From contig JANTQF010000001.1 of NCBI GenBank assembly GCA_032988165.1, forward strand, positions 124,001-188,000: a stretch of 64,000 nucleotides of DNA, read 5' to 3'. Shown here piece by piece: positions 11,745-23,869 of this stretch; the stretch's first letter is position 1, and every line of letters starts with the position of its first letter. Made by a program: the position numbers and the translations under genes. This DNA is from Emmonsiellopsis sp. PD_33. Taxonomy: Eukaryota > Ascomycota > Eurotiomycetes > Onygenales > Ajellomycetaceae. The notes under the pieces are model-generated. The model was not told where the DNA came from. It ran no database searches and saw only the letters and a list, made by a program, of their open reading frames with translations.

Positions 11745-13140
11745 TCAAATAGATTTTAGGTTTGTCAGAGTAAATAGGTGGCATATGGGTATGCCTAAAT
11801 ATTGAATGGCTGCTGTGTGTTGTTTGGTGCCAGTACAGTTATCAAGGAATACAGAGTAGAGTAGGTATTGAGTATGAGTTATGATGATAGGGATTGAGAG
11901 CTCAATAATAAGTATAGAGTAAGATATATTATATATGTTAACAGCATTAGTTTGCATCTTAGTAAATGTTCTGTTGGAGAGGGGCAGGAATGTCTCAATT
12001 ATCTGAAAATCTTTCATAAAATAATGATGACTAATGATTATAAAGCCTGAATTGCATGTAAGGTGAAAGTAGCTGTTTGAAAATCAATTAATGGAAAATT
12101 GCTGTATAATATTGCTAGTCTGACTGCAAATAACAAGTATAGTTTGGGGTTGAAATACACTGTTATCATTGAGATGGAGAGGGATAGCCTCCTAATAGAT
12201 AAACTGCTTAGTGCTATTAGGAAGGATAAGCTCTTTCATAGCTTGATCCTGTAGGACAGACTGAACCCTCTATTCTGTAGTTGCTTTTAAATAGATGAGC
12301 TTTTCAGATTCAAGATCATACACAGTAAGAGTTGAAGGTTCATTTTTTGCAACATAAAGCTTGTTCTTACCTAGAAGATATAGAAATTCTTTGATTGATT
12401 AGAATTATAACTCCTTTTCTATTCTGAAATGAATGATGAAGGTCTTGAAAGAGCTGAATAATAAATTAGTGAGATAGATCTAATAATTAAGATATATTAG
12501 TAGGTATATATATAGAATCAACTTCATTAACATGGAGATAGAGGATGCTGGACTTATTAATGAGGATTCTAGTATCAAGATAATAGCAGTATAGTGGTTA
12601 TGAGAGGAGATGGTAAAACAGAATCTCCTGGCATGATATCATAGTATTACCCCTAAGAATATACTAATATACCACATTACTGTCAAGCCAGGCTATATAG
12701 TTGCCAGCAGTCATAAAAGGCTGATTGTGTGGGAAGATGTGTAGTAGAGTTACTTTGCTGTGGGAGAAGTTATGCATCATCTTGACTAAAAAAAAAGATG
12801 GAGGGTTTAGTATGAAGTAGTAGGAAATAGCAAAAGACTAAACAAATTAAAACCCATTTAGAGTAGTGTATATTCAGACTCTGTAATCCTCATCCAGAGT
12901 GTGAAGTTATAGCTTGAATTGTAGCTAGTAGTAAATCCAGCTATACTCATAAATCTATGAAGAAATATAGTGATTCCACAAGGAACTAACCAGCTTGAGG
13001 ATGTAGACTTCCCCAGGGAGAAGATACTTCAAAATGAAAGAGAGACAGTTATTATTGAGATACTCAAATAGATTACAAGAAGAGTTGTTAGACTCAGATG
13101 ATGGAGATGGATATTACTCCTTCTCAGTAATATATAGCAT
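11745..13140 (-). pseudogene. F-box gene, array member R (decayed)
   Basis: The start at 13140 opens MLYITEKE. After one stop the F-box exon is well preserved: FEYLNNNCLSFILKYLLPGEV, with a Tyr-Ile-Leu replacing Cys-His-Leu, then LKLVSSLWNHYISS. The last exon has FQIGKNKLYVAKNEPS, LTVYDLESEKLIY, MKELILPNSTKQFIY and IIETFLPLSNRTFTK, then about 75 further residues to the stop at 11745. That tail (LGIPICHLF) aligns with the GMPINWYF tail of S, so the original stop may lie further on. The C-terminal 90 codons are uninterrupted. Former Trp and Gln codons in the F-box exon are now TAG or TAA. Confidence 0.8.
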
Positions 13141-13778
13141 ACTTGAGGAAGAAACAGTATAGTGTTAGAGGCAGTAAAGAGGATATCAAAGGGTAACAAC
13201 TAATATTAGGTTGCTTGGTTCAGAGTAATTCCTTTTAGAATGCCAGTCATGAAGGCATTGCATGTGCAGATCTGGCTTTAATGGATGAAATGACTAGAGA
13301 AGAGAGGAGAGAAAGAGAGAAAAGAGGAAGGAAAAAGGAGGGGAAAAGAGGTGCAAGTTTATAAAATAGGGTAGGAGTAATTCAAATATTCCTTCCTCAC
13401 ATATTTCTAATATATAATCATGTTAAAAAAGGATATCAACTTTGAGGTTGCAAAGAGGGAAAGTATGTACATACTAGAACTAAAATAGAGAAGAAACAGA
13501 AAATTCCTTTACATTATAAAAGTTTTTCATTCTATTAAAAAAAATTGTGCCATAAATAAAAAAAAAGAGAAAAGAGAAAGATATCTTATGGAGTTTCCCA
13601 GCATCTAAAACTGAAAGAGCTAATAGTTAGAATCCATAACATCAGTGATTGTAATCTAAAGCCTTGCATGGTTGGAAAGGCAGAGTTAGATGAGAGTAAT
13701 GCAGAAATCATAGATTATGAGAATCTTTCTGGTATCTTTAATCTAATAGAGTGCATTGATTTTGATGTGTAACTCTTC

Positions 13779-15067
13779 CTAATTGAATGTTTCAAGCTTC
13801 TGAACAGTATATGATTCAACCTCATAAGAGTGCAAAGAACTTTTAATCTTAGCAAGTAGAATAAGAATGGATGGATCAATATGAAAGTAGTATATCTCAA
13901 AAGGGCATATAATGATAGTATTAGCTTGAATGGGGGTAAATGTTTGGTTGGGCTGTAGCAAGAATATCTTAATAAGCCTAATTTTTGTTAAGGTTGATGG
14001 GTCAGATATCCATGCAAATTAGCTGTTTAGCATGGGGTAAAGATAGAATCATTTAGAGAATAGCTGATAAAATTACTGGATTATGTTACCATTCAAACTA
14101 TTAATGATGGTGATTTAGAAAAAATGATCCAAATCAAAAAGATCAAACTTACAGTGATAAATGAGGTGGTATTTATTATTATCCAACATAATTTTATCAT
14201 TGTAAGGGTTGGAAAGCCATTCAGGGTCACAGTATTTAGTGAAAATTACCTTGCCAGAATGAAGGTAGCATTCACTAAAGACTGGGGGTTCAACAGTAGT
14301 GAAATATAGTGTATTCTAATTAATGAGAAAAGGGTTCAGATTATCCAAGGTGCACCACACCTTTTGGGTGGGAAGGAAAATGACAATAGTTCTAGAAGAT
14401 GAAAAGCTATGGTTAGTGACTTTAACATATAAAAATGAGAGAAGATGAATATATCAAACTTACTTTAAGTTAGATGAAGCAACATAAACACAGAAAACTC
14501 CTATAGCATTTAGAAAAATCTGTGCAAACCCAGATTTGAAGGAAAAGAAGAGTTCCATATCATATTATTCATCAGCCTTATTATCAGAAATGACTCTCCA
14601 GTAAACTTTAGGCCCATCTAATTATATTACATAATTTCCTTCTGTTAAGAAATGAGTAGTATCTGTGACTGTGTAAAGTAAAGTTAATTCACTGTGATGG
14701 AATTTCTTGCATGTATGAACTGAAAAAGGGGGAAGAGAGGAACATCAGAGTTAGCCACAGTAATTATAAACTACAACTATTTTGAGAACATACCTAGAGT
14801 GTGGTACAGGTTAAGCTTACACTTGAAGGTAAGACTGAGATGTTTTTCCAAATGTGATTAATAACTACTAAAGATGTGATTCTCAATTCAAGTTATATGA
14901 TATTTCTTCCATAATTTACTGATAGAGACAAGATGTAGTATGTCTGAAGGCAAGAGCTTCTTAGTAATTAAGCAAGTAATATCATAAGAAAGCTATTCCA
15001 AAGAGTTGACATATATATTATCTTGAGTCTTCAGTAGTGTATCTAGTTCTTGTGAACTCTTGGGCAT
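13779..15067 (-). pseudogene. F-box gene, array member Q (decayed)
   Basis: The start at 15067 opens MPKSSQELDTLLKTQDNIY. The F-box reads CLITKKLLPSDILHLVSIS, then KLWKKYHIT, and the exon ends at a GTATGTTC donor (about 14795). The last exon carries NPFLINQNTLYFTTVEPP and ECYLHSGKVIFTKY, and ends with LIKIFLLQPNQTFTPIQ and LILLAKIKSSLHSYEVES before a TAA at 13779. The tail text EELHIKINALY continues in frame past that TAA, so it may be a Gln-to-stop change rather than the original terminator. The F-box exon has only one internal stop before the F-box. This member is more divergent in sequence than its neighbours. Confidence 0.78.
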
Positions 15068-15715
15068 CTTGACTGCAAAAAAGGAAGGGGGGGGGGATAG
15101 TATAAAGAAATGAGGAGAGAAAGCAGCTAAACAGTATTCTCTGTATAAGGTTATATATTAGCTTATATTCAAACATTTGTTAAGAGAAAGATGAAGAGGA
15201 AGAAGCAAAAACATAGCAGTTAGGATATTTTGAAAGTTATAACTTTTCTCAACATAATAAGGGGTTGGAATCTACATTAAGAGGGAAAAAACATGCTAAT
15301 ATATCTGATTCTCCTCAAGACAATGAAACCTTGTATATGCAATGGCATAGAATTGCCTGTCAATAGCCAGAGAAATAAAATGGAATGGATAAGGTGGTAA
15401 AGTGAAGCTTTTAGTGGGAAGAGTACTGACTGAGAAATTCAGAGGTAGGCAGTTAATATTTGTGTATGAAGAAGAAAGAGAAAAAGAAAAGAATAGTTGA
15501 TTTGACACACAGCAGCAGCTAGGTAACACCTATATTATTAAGTATAATATTAACAATGATCTTTGTTGGCCATATTGGTGTGAGCTGACATAATGGCTAA
15601 AAACCATCATTGGCCTGAATAAAGGAATTGTTCAAATCATTATCTACTAAGGGGCTTGAAATTCAAGAGAAAAGTTCATAGATGAAAGAGACAAAGGGAA
15701 TAAAAATAGGTAAAA

Positions 15716-15743
15716 GATGAATGTTAAATAATTAATGCATCAA
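15716..15743 (-). promoter_or_regulatory. Array palindromic element upstream of Q
   Basis: GATGAATGTTAA-ATAA-TTAATGCATCA. The inner C:G pair of the consensus is T:A here, so pairing is kept after transitions on both arms. It lies about 650 bp upstream of member Q. Confidence 0.6.
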
Positions 15744-16331
15744 CACTATGAAGAGGATAAAGAGAGAGAGAATTAGTGTGTGAATAAGAAAAGAAATAGG
15801 AATTAAGAGGGGGGGGGGAGATTAAAGGGCCTGACAATGCTGTTTTCAAAATTAAAGGAGTTGAGTATTATGATGAAACATATGAATAATGACTCAAATC
15901 ATCTCTTAATGAATAAGAGTTAGTGGCACAGACTGGATGGAACAATATATTCAAAGTGTGAGTTTTACATAAAAGTATGGGAAAGATCAAAACAAAAAGG
16001 GTGGATCAAAAGTAGAATGAATGAAGGTAATGGAGTGAAAGAAAAGAAAGAAAGAGAAAGAAGATGTAAATTTATATTATATGGTTTGATGAATGTAACA
16101 GCACAAGAGCCTCAGAATGTATAGTGTAGACAAGGGGGTAGTAATAAAGTCATAAAAAGAAACAGTAAGCTATTAAAATCAAATCAGGTGAATCCTTTGA
16201 GAATGATCCTTATTCAATATATTGATATATATTTAAATTGTCTTTTGATTAATGAGGCTGAGATTGAAAATGTTGACCACTAAAGTGTTTTGTAGAGGCA
16301 AAACACAATGTAGAGATACAGCACAAAAGAG

Positions 16332-17696
16332 TTAATCAATATGAATAGAGTAAACATCCTTGGTCAGTGCTTGTAATTCTTGATGGCCACAGGGTTGAAG
16401 TGATACAGAGCAGATTCTTATATCAGTATATGCTATGATCATGGGGATGAATGGCTCATAAATAAACCCTTTACACTGTAAAGAGTTTATATTAATAGTC
16501 TCAGTACATTCTTTTGCAAAGGTATCATCACTCTGAAGGGAGTATGTCTCCATTACAGTAAGATTCTTACATACAGTAGGGAAACTCAATAAAACAAACC
16601 CTCCATTAAATGTAGGGCAGAGTGTGGAGGATCAGGACCAGGGCTGATTAAATTATTAGATAATCTCATCATTTGAACTATTAATGATAGTGACATTGAA
16701 AAATATAAAATCATAAATGCAGATGGGATTTAAAACATGAGACTATTAATATACAAACTGTGTAGTACCATTGAGTAGGATGAACTCCATTATATGTTGT
16801 GGATGCAAAAATAATTTGAAATTATTTACTGTAATTAGCTTCATATAGATGCATGCACTGATTTTAAGGCTGTATGCATCAAGCACTGAAGAAGAGTCTG
16901 TAACACAGACATAAAGATTGTTTTGTCTAATGAAATATAGAAATTCATGTGCTTGTCTTTGACAGCTCCACAGTAATTCTTCAGTCTTGAGAGACATGAT
17001 GAAAGTTCTGGGTAGGGCATATTAAGAACTGAGGTTTAAAGAGGGAGGGAGACAGGGAGATTAAACATACTGATGAGAATATATATACTGGTAGAGGCAT
17101 ATAATACCTTGATCATTGATAAGAGGGTCACAATCAATAAAATAAATGGGATGACATCTAATAATACTTTGATGCTGACTGGCTGTGTATCTATCAAGAG
17201 TTTGATATTAGACCAATGAGAAATTATCCCAGACTACATAATTTCCTGCTGTAGTAAAAAGGGAAAGAGGATATTTCTACTGTAAGGATATCCTGCTGAT
17301 AGCAAGATTATAGGATGTTTGGGCTAAAAAAAAATTCAAAAAGAAGAAAACAGTTAGTCTGATGAAATTAAATAATAAGTGAGAGATGTTAGTTTAGATA
17401 GTATACCTAACTAAAGATACTTTTCTGCCCCAAGTTTCTTATTTAGAGGCATAAAATATTCTATAAACATGGGCCAGTGGTAAAGCTAGCTGTGCTCTTA
17501 GATCCATGAGGAGATGTATTTATTTCATGTGTTGCTGACAAGCTTTAGATGGCAGAGTTGATGAGATGTAAGATATTGAAGAATTAACAATAGACAGTTA
17601 CTGTTAAGGTATTTAAATGGATTAATAAGGCAAGAAGACTCTCTTATTGGGGATAAATCATGCTAGCTATAGCATGTATCAGTCATGTTCTTTGTG
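16332..17696 (-). pseudogene. F-box gene, array member P (decayed)
   Basis: The start at 17696 opens MTDTCYS. The F-box is clear: NPFKYLNSNCLLLILQYLTS, then HQLCHLKLVSNT, a stop where Trp is expected, and NKYISSWI. Near 17000 a last exon starts IMSLKTEELLWSCQ and continues EFLYFIRQNNLYVCVTDSSS, YSLKISACIYMKL, IMEFILLNGTTQFVY. The 3' part is open for 85 codons (NLTVMETYSLQSDDTFAKE) to a TAA at 16332. In member L a Trp occupies the position of that TAA, so the ancestral protein probably ran on by several dozen residues. Introns use GTATACC-like donors. Confidence 0.8.
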
Positions 17697-18152
17697 GTTC
17701 AAATATTGTGCAGCAATGTGGGAAGGGAGTGTCAGTGAAAATGGAAGAGCACATCAAAAGTGGATCTTCTAACACAACTAGTAATTAAATTAAACTCTTG
17801 TTTGTTATTTTGATAACAGGGGGTAAAGAAAGAGCCAGAGAGAGGAGTAGGAGGTAGAAAACACCAACTAGAATTATAATATATATTGTTAGTTTATTGA
17901 ACTTAAAAAGCACAATAGATTTATTATAAAATAGACAGCTGCTCAGCAGCATCAGAGGGGCAGTTTCATAGTATAAATGACTAGTCACACTTAAAATGAT
18001 GCTGGCTATAACTAACACAAAAACTCTACTGTTGAAGCTGGGAAGTTGTTTGATATTAATTCAAAACTACTTCATAGTATTTGATGTGTAGAAAAACACA
18101 CATCAAGGATAACAAGAGAAGACAATTCTTATGAGAAAAAAGAAAAGAAAAA

Positions 18153-18179
18153 GATGAACACTAAGCAATTAGTGCATCA
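18153..18179 (-). promoter_or_regulatory. Array palindromic element upstream of P
   Basis: GATGAACACTAA-GCAA-TTAGTGCATCA, a consensus copy with a fully paired inner stem, about 457 bp upstream of the start of member P. Confidence 0.68.
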
Positions 18180-18364
18180 AGCAGTTAGGAAGTTAGAAAT
18201 ATTAATTATATGTAGGCACATGAGAGAGACAGAAAAAGGCAGTCATGTAGTTTATGCAGTTGGAATTAAAGGAAGCCTATAGCCATTGATTTACAGAGGA
18301 ATTCTATTAAATAAGAGAACTAAGCTCAGTTTGATTTAGCTAGTAACTAGCTATTCTGTTAGCT

Positions 18365-18590
18365 GTAGGCCATCCTAGTCCCAAAGTAGCTTAGCATATA
18401 GAGAAATTGCATGTTAGATAGATTCTCACCTCCCCAAGATCAATATGAGAGTCTTTAACCTGGGCATATATTCTTAGCACATCATTCCCATGTGATGCAC
18501 CCATTTTGTTTACCTCTGAACCTCTGAGCAAGCACCAAAAGCAAAATAAAAGCAAAACACACCCAAAAAGAATCAACAATTAAAAATACC
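18365..18590. repeat. Dispersed repeat shared with 39243-39400
   Basis: The stretch CATCCTAGTCCCAAAGTAGC, then TAGCATATAGAGAAATTGCATG, TTCTCACC and AAGATCAATATGAGAGTC matches 39260-39365 (CACCCTAGTCCTGAAGTAAC ... AAGATCAATACAAGGGTC), with mostly transition differences and short indels. One copy follows the 3' end of member O; the other lies beyond member H next to copia debris. It could be a shared 3' exon, a solo LTR piece or a small RNA gene. I cannot choose between these. Confidence 0.5.
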
Positions 18591-18598
18591 ACTTATAC

Positions 18599-20211
18599 CT
18601 ATAACCAAATGAGTACAGCCTCATAGTCACCAAAAGCATTATTATCCCAGTAGCCAGTTAATTTGAGTGTGTGTGAATTGACAAGATGAATATCAAAATA
18701 ATTGATTCCAACAGTATGAGAGGAAAGTAACAAGAAATGGCATATGAAAGTCAAATAAAAGTATCAATCAATAGGCATGCCAAGGGATTAAATAACAGCT
18801 TGATGGAATTGATGGCTACTCCAGTCTTCAAGTTGGATGATAGATACTTAACCATGGAAATATAATATAACAAAAGGAATGTAGGGCTGAATCAAAACCA
18901 TACACTTCAAAGAAAATATATCAGGAAAATGAAGATCATATAGATGGATAGCATCTATTTGTTGTTTGATAAAGATATCATCACTCTGTGATAAGAATGT
19001 CTCAATGATCATCAAGTTCATCAGGAAAGTTGATTGTCCAATTAATGCAAATTCACCATCAGAGAGGAGGTAAATATACAAGTTAAAAGACCAGTTATAA
19101 TATAATTTCTAGAGGATTTCTCCAGTTAAACTGTTGGAAATGATTATGAGATAATCCCCATCATTATTAGTATTTTATAGAAGTAACATACAGATTAGGC
19201 ATTCCTGGCTGTCAGGAAGAATGAGCTTCTGAACATGAGAATACTCAATGAACTGAGTGCCATATTGAACTGGAGTCATGATTCTGTAAATAAGATCACC
19301 AGTTTGAAGATTGTATGCTATGAGAATTAGAGGGTCATCTCAAGTAATGTAGAGCTTGATTTGCCCAACTAGGTATGAATATTCATCTATGAAATGTGAC
19401 TACAGCTGTCACCTGGTTTTGAGGGATATAATAATAGTGCTGAAGGGCATTTTAGTAGCTATTAAGAACTCAGGGTAATACAAGAGTGTATGGAGGAAAG
19501 GGAAAAGAATGGGAGGAGAAGGGGGGGGGGGAGGGGAGGAGGAGAAAAATAAAGAAAAAGGGGTTATATATTTTACTTGGGATGATCACATTCATTAGGA
19601 TCATATTCTTCATGATTAGGTTCATAATGAAGGTACAAGACCTCAGAGGCAGAAAGAAAGATGTCTATATGACAAAAATCAAATTTAATGTCCAATTGAA
19701 GCATGGTGAGTGTTTCAAGAGTGTTACCATCAAACATCCCTTAGTATACATAATGCCTGGAGTTAAAAGCCATATAATCACCTGCAAATACAAAGTAGTC
19801 ACTGTGGCTAAGCTCATACAGTGATCTTAGCTTAGCATGTTTGAAATCATAGTTCATCTTAGCTATATATAAAAGTTAGCAAAGATAAAACTGCCAGGTG
19901 GAAAGGTACTATTCTAATGCACCTAGTTCCCCATATTATTAGGCTTTAATCTGGCAGCTAAGAGGCATGGAATTTTTAATATCCTTAGTGCAATGCAGCC
20001 AGTGATGTAGCCAGCCATGCTCCTTGATCTACAATGAGATGTATGTTTTTCATACTTTACAGACAAGCTTAAATTGGTAGATATTATTAGGCTCAAGATT
20101 CTCTGGAATCTGGCAAAGGATATCTCAATTAAGGTATTGAACAGGATTAAGACATTTTATAGGCAGTTCTTTTTGAGAGGAATGAGAGTCACTTTGATTG
20201 ATATCCCCCAT
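18599..20211 (-). pseudogene. F-box gene, array member O (decayed)
   Basis: The start at 20211 opens MGDINQSDSHSSQKELPIKC. The F-box reads DILCQIPENLEPNNIYQFK, then LVCK. The former Trp is a stop, followed by KTYISL and KEHGWLHHWL. The middle exon (about 19850-19570) is open for some 80 codons: FKHAKLRSLYELSHSDYFVF, then AGDYMAF and VLYLHYEPNEEYDPNE, ending with Asn-Glu-rich text. The last exon keeps YSYLVGQIKLYIT, LILIAYNLQTGDLIYRI, VQKLILPDSQECLI, YLLSDGEFALIGQST and MIIETFLSQSDDIFIKQQ. A TAA at 18848 is a probable Gln-to-stop; homology with S continues to a TAG at 18601-18599. Closest relative in the window is S. Confidence 0.83.
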
Positions 20212-21106
20212 TTTTTTTCATTGCTCAAAAAAAAACAACTCATTGCAGGATAGTGTAGACAAAAAGGGGAGAAATAGTATAGGCAAAAGTTAATATTATC
20301 TAAAGGCAGATTCAGTGTTTATTAGTCATTATAATCAGTGTATATAGCTCAGCAGAGTAGGTTATTTAGTTGAAATCAGCTTGGATTTTAGTAGAATATA
20401 GAAAAAAGGGTGGGTGAAGCTGCAATACAAGCAAAAGTAAAAAAGAAGGGAATATAACACATCTAAACATACCACTTGATCAGAAACAATGCTAATACAC
20501 ATGTTTCTTACATTAAAGACTGCAGAAATGCTGTATGTGAAGCTGTAGAATGTCATGCAAGAGGTAGAATGATAGAGAATATTATGGGTTTAGTAAAGGT
20601 AGAAGGACTGTAGTGAATGATTTGGAGAATAAAATGAAATGATACAGAAGGATATGTTTACAAGTGTGGCTCCTAGGCAATGCCTGTGTTATTTAGATCC
20701 CCTGGTTTAAAGGCTAAGAGTGAAATTTGCTGGCTAAGGCCATACTGCATTGCTGATATGTCTTTGCCAGTTAATCAATAGATTAGGGACTATGAATTGT
20801 CTTTTGATTTATAAGAATAAGAGGTATAATTCAGACTTTCAGGGGAGTAAATTATATAATCTTGAAAAGGAACAGAGCTTGTAGAGTTTGATGGAAGAGG
20901 TTGATTGAATTGCAAACTATCAGTTGAGAAACTAATGATATATATTCCTATAGTGTGATCTATGTGGTAATGCAGCCTGCAAGGCTTATAGGCAACATGA
21001 ATTCATTATAAAAATATCCATGGATATTACTATATAATGATAAAAATGATAACAGACAGGAGTAGGCTTGAGCTGAAAATGAATGGCCAACTATGTATAA
21101 AGAAAT

Positions 21107-21126
21107 AGATATATATATATATATAA
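21107..21126. repeat. (AT)n microsatellite
   Basis: A short run of alternating A and T (about nine dinucleotides) between the 3' end of member N and the upstream DNA of member O. Nothing else is recognisable in 20800-21300 apart from polypurine tracts and a poly-G run near 21210. Confidence 0.8.
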
Positions 21127-21309
21127 ATATTAGTACAGTCAAATTAACATACAATATAGAGAAGGAATATAATTAAATAGAGAATGAGATGGAGAAACAA
21201 TTAGGGAGGGGGGGGAGGGGATAAAGAGGAAGGAAGGTGGAAGATAAAAAGAAGATATAAAGATAACTAAAAGTGAAAGATATATGTTGAAGAGAACAGC
21301 TGCTACTGA

Positions 21310-22845
21310 TTAAACACTATACCTTAAATGCATCCAGTACTGAAAAGCTGGAGATCAGAGACAGTGTCAGCAATAAATTCTAGTTGGGAAATAGGGTGTG
21401 AGAATGTGACAGAAAAGAATCCATTAATATGAATGTGCAGTAATTTTATAACAGCAAGATCCAGTTCATCCACATCATCAGCCTGGCACTCTTAAAGTGG
21501 GATAGAGCAGAGTTTTCCTTTGGTGCAGGTTATGATAATAGAGATTAAGGACTCAATCACAAGCATAGAGTAGTGTATACCATGTAAAGTAATAATATCA
21601 GTTTACTCCTTAGCAAAAGTTCTATCAATCTAAGGTAGAAAGATTTTAATAACCCTAATGTCTCAACAGCAATCAGGGCAATCAATGATGATAAATCCTC
21701 AATTAAGTATAAGGTAGAAATGGGAGTTAATGGACCAATCCTGACAAAATTATTACAGAACTTTACCAGTTAAACTGTTGGCTATAGAGACCTAGAGAAT
21801 TTGATCAAGACAAGCACTATTATAGGACTGAGAGATGCACTCTTGATAGATAATGCATTCACTACCATTAAGTAGGATAAGCTCTTTGATTGTGCCATTA
21901 TAGCAGAGGAGTTTAACCATGTCACCTATGGTGGGTTTGAAATAGACAAGGTTGCCCAATTTGAGGTCATACACAGTAAGGGCTGGCAGGTTGAATTTAC
22001 AAATATAGAGCTTTATTTACCTAATAAGGTATGAAAACTTATCTGTAGAGTATGACTACTACTGTTCATTGATTTCAAGACATATAATAACAGTTCTGAT
22101 AAGGTAGCTATATTATGTGTGATATAGTTAGAGCATCAAAAAGGTAATACCTTATACAGAATGTAATAATAGATAAGGAGAGAAAGAGGAGAGGTAGAGG
22201 AAAAGAACAAGAAAGAGAAAAAGGTTTAGAACATACTTATAAATGTATGCCTTAAAATGCAAATATAATACACCTTAAGCATTAATAAGGATGTTAGTAT
22301 ACCAATAGAATACATGGTACTCAGATTGGATCCTGCAGGTCAGACTAGGTGTATGACCTTGAAGTATTCACCAATAAACCACATTATCCTACATTCAGGT
22401 GATATAACTGCTGGCAATGACAAAGCATTAACTGTAGGTATACTTATCTAATAAAGTAACACAGCTGCTGTTGAATCTATAAAGGGTTCTAACTGGAGAA
22501 TAAATATAGGGGTTAGTAAAGAGTATATAGATTAGAAATAATAGCTGCTTTAACTATACCTAGGTCAACATAACACTCCACTTTAAGCTCCTTATCAAGA
22601 GGCATGAGGGTGAGTGAAAGCTGTCACCAATGATAAAGCTAATCATACTTGTGGATCCATAATGTGATGTATCAATTCCACACACAGCTGACAAGCTTCA
22701 GATAACAGACTTGACTTGAGAGGAGGTACTAGACAATTAAAGACAGACAGTTATTATTAAGGTAGTGAAATAGATCAAATAAGCTACTGTATGATCTAGG
22801 TGGGTATAGAGGCTACCCTGCTGCACTGATCAGTAGCATCTGCAT
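21310..22845 (-). pseudogene. F-box gene, array member N (decayed)
   Basis: The putative start at 22845 opens MQMLLISAAG and is followed by a stop. The F-box reads FDLFHYLNNNCLSLIV, then YLLSSQVCYLKLVSCVWN and YITLWIHKYD, and the exon ends near an AGGTATAG donor at about 22560. The last exon has FSYLIR, LPALTVYDLKLGNLVYFK, IKELILLNGSECIIYQECIS, then IANSLTGKVL, VIKIFLP and DRTFAKE. Further text (HPISQLEFIADTVSDLQLF) extends it to about 21310. The IKELILLNGSECIIYQ block gives the cleanest example of the repeated C-terminal motif. Stops again fall at Gln and Trp sites. Confidence 0.78.
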
Positions 22846-23548
22846 AGCTGAATGAAGGTATCTTGCATGCAGTAGGAGATAGGGATAAAAGGGAATAACA
22901 AGTATTAGTATGTTAATGGAGTCAGCATTGTCTTAACCTCATTCTTAATGCTGCTCCACTGGGGATGTGAGAGTAAGTTCTTTGAGAGACTATGATGAAG
23001 ATGGATAAAAAGAAGCTCTATATATAATCTAATAAAACTTGCAGGAATGAAGGAAACCCACTTTCCTTAGATGAAAGGAATGATCACATGATTTCATGGG
23101 AGTTAGAGAAAGACCTCAGAAGAATCTGAGATGATGCCTCATGAAATTCTTAATAGTAACATTATAAAATTTGTGAGGTGAAGGGAAGCAATATATATGT
23201 AGGCTTAGTATAAACAAAACTATGTATATAAAAGAAAATTTAAGGTACAGGGGAGGAAGTACTGACCAAGATTATACTATTAAGAGTTAATGCTTTGGGG
23301 AACTAAAAAAAAAGGGAGAGGGGGGGGTGGAAAAAAACCTGAAATAACTACCTAGAAACACCATTATCATTATTAGATATATTAGTAACTCAGTTTTATG
23401 AGTAGAGAAGCTGCCTGACCATTCAATGTTTGACCTAGGGTAAAAGGTAGTGTAGTACACCATCTACCAAAATACTCTTTTATAGGGAGTATAAAGTAAA
23501 AAAAAAGGGGAGGGGGGGGGGGGTAAAGAATGCAGAAAGAGTGAGAAA

Positions 23549-23575
23549 GATGAACACTAAGCAATTAGTGCATCA
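23549..23575 (-). promoter_or_regulatory. Array palindromic element upstream of N
   Basis: GATGAACACTAA-GCAA-TTAGTGCATCA, identical to the copy at 18153, about 700 bp upstream of member N and some 300 bp beyond the 3' end of member M. Confidence 0.68.
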
Positions 23576-23869
23576 AGCTATGAGAAAAGGTGGAAAAGGA
23601 GAAAGTGATAGTGAGGAGGTATGATGAAGGAATCAAGTAGGCTGATGAGTAATAATTAGGTGTGAAATTAAATGACAAGCAAATAAAAATAATGCTGAAA
23701 TAGGGTGAGTAAGGTATTATATATTGATAGGAGAGAGGGGAAGTTAGAGCATACAGTATATAGATAGACTTATTAGTATTTTCCACTAATAGAGTCAAAA
23801 ATGAAACAGTCAGGTTGTAGGCTGCATTGCCCAAAAGTCAGAGGCAGTTAGCTGAAGGGTTTATTTATC

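Noticed and set aside
19486..19824. Plus-strand Lys/Arg-rich 112-codon open frame
   Set aside because: Antisense to the middle exon of F-box member O; its basic start is a purine-rich tract.
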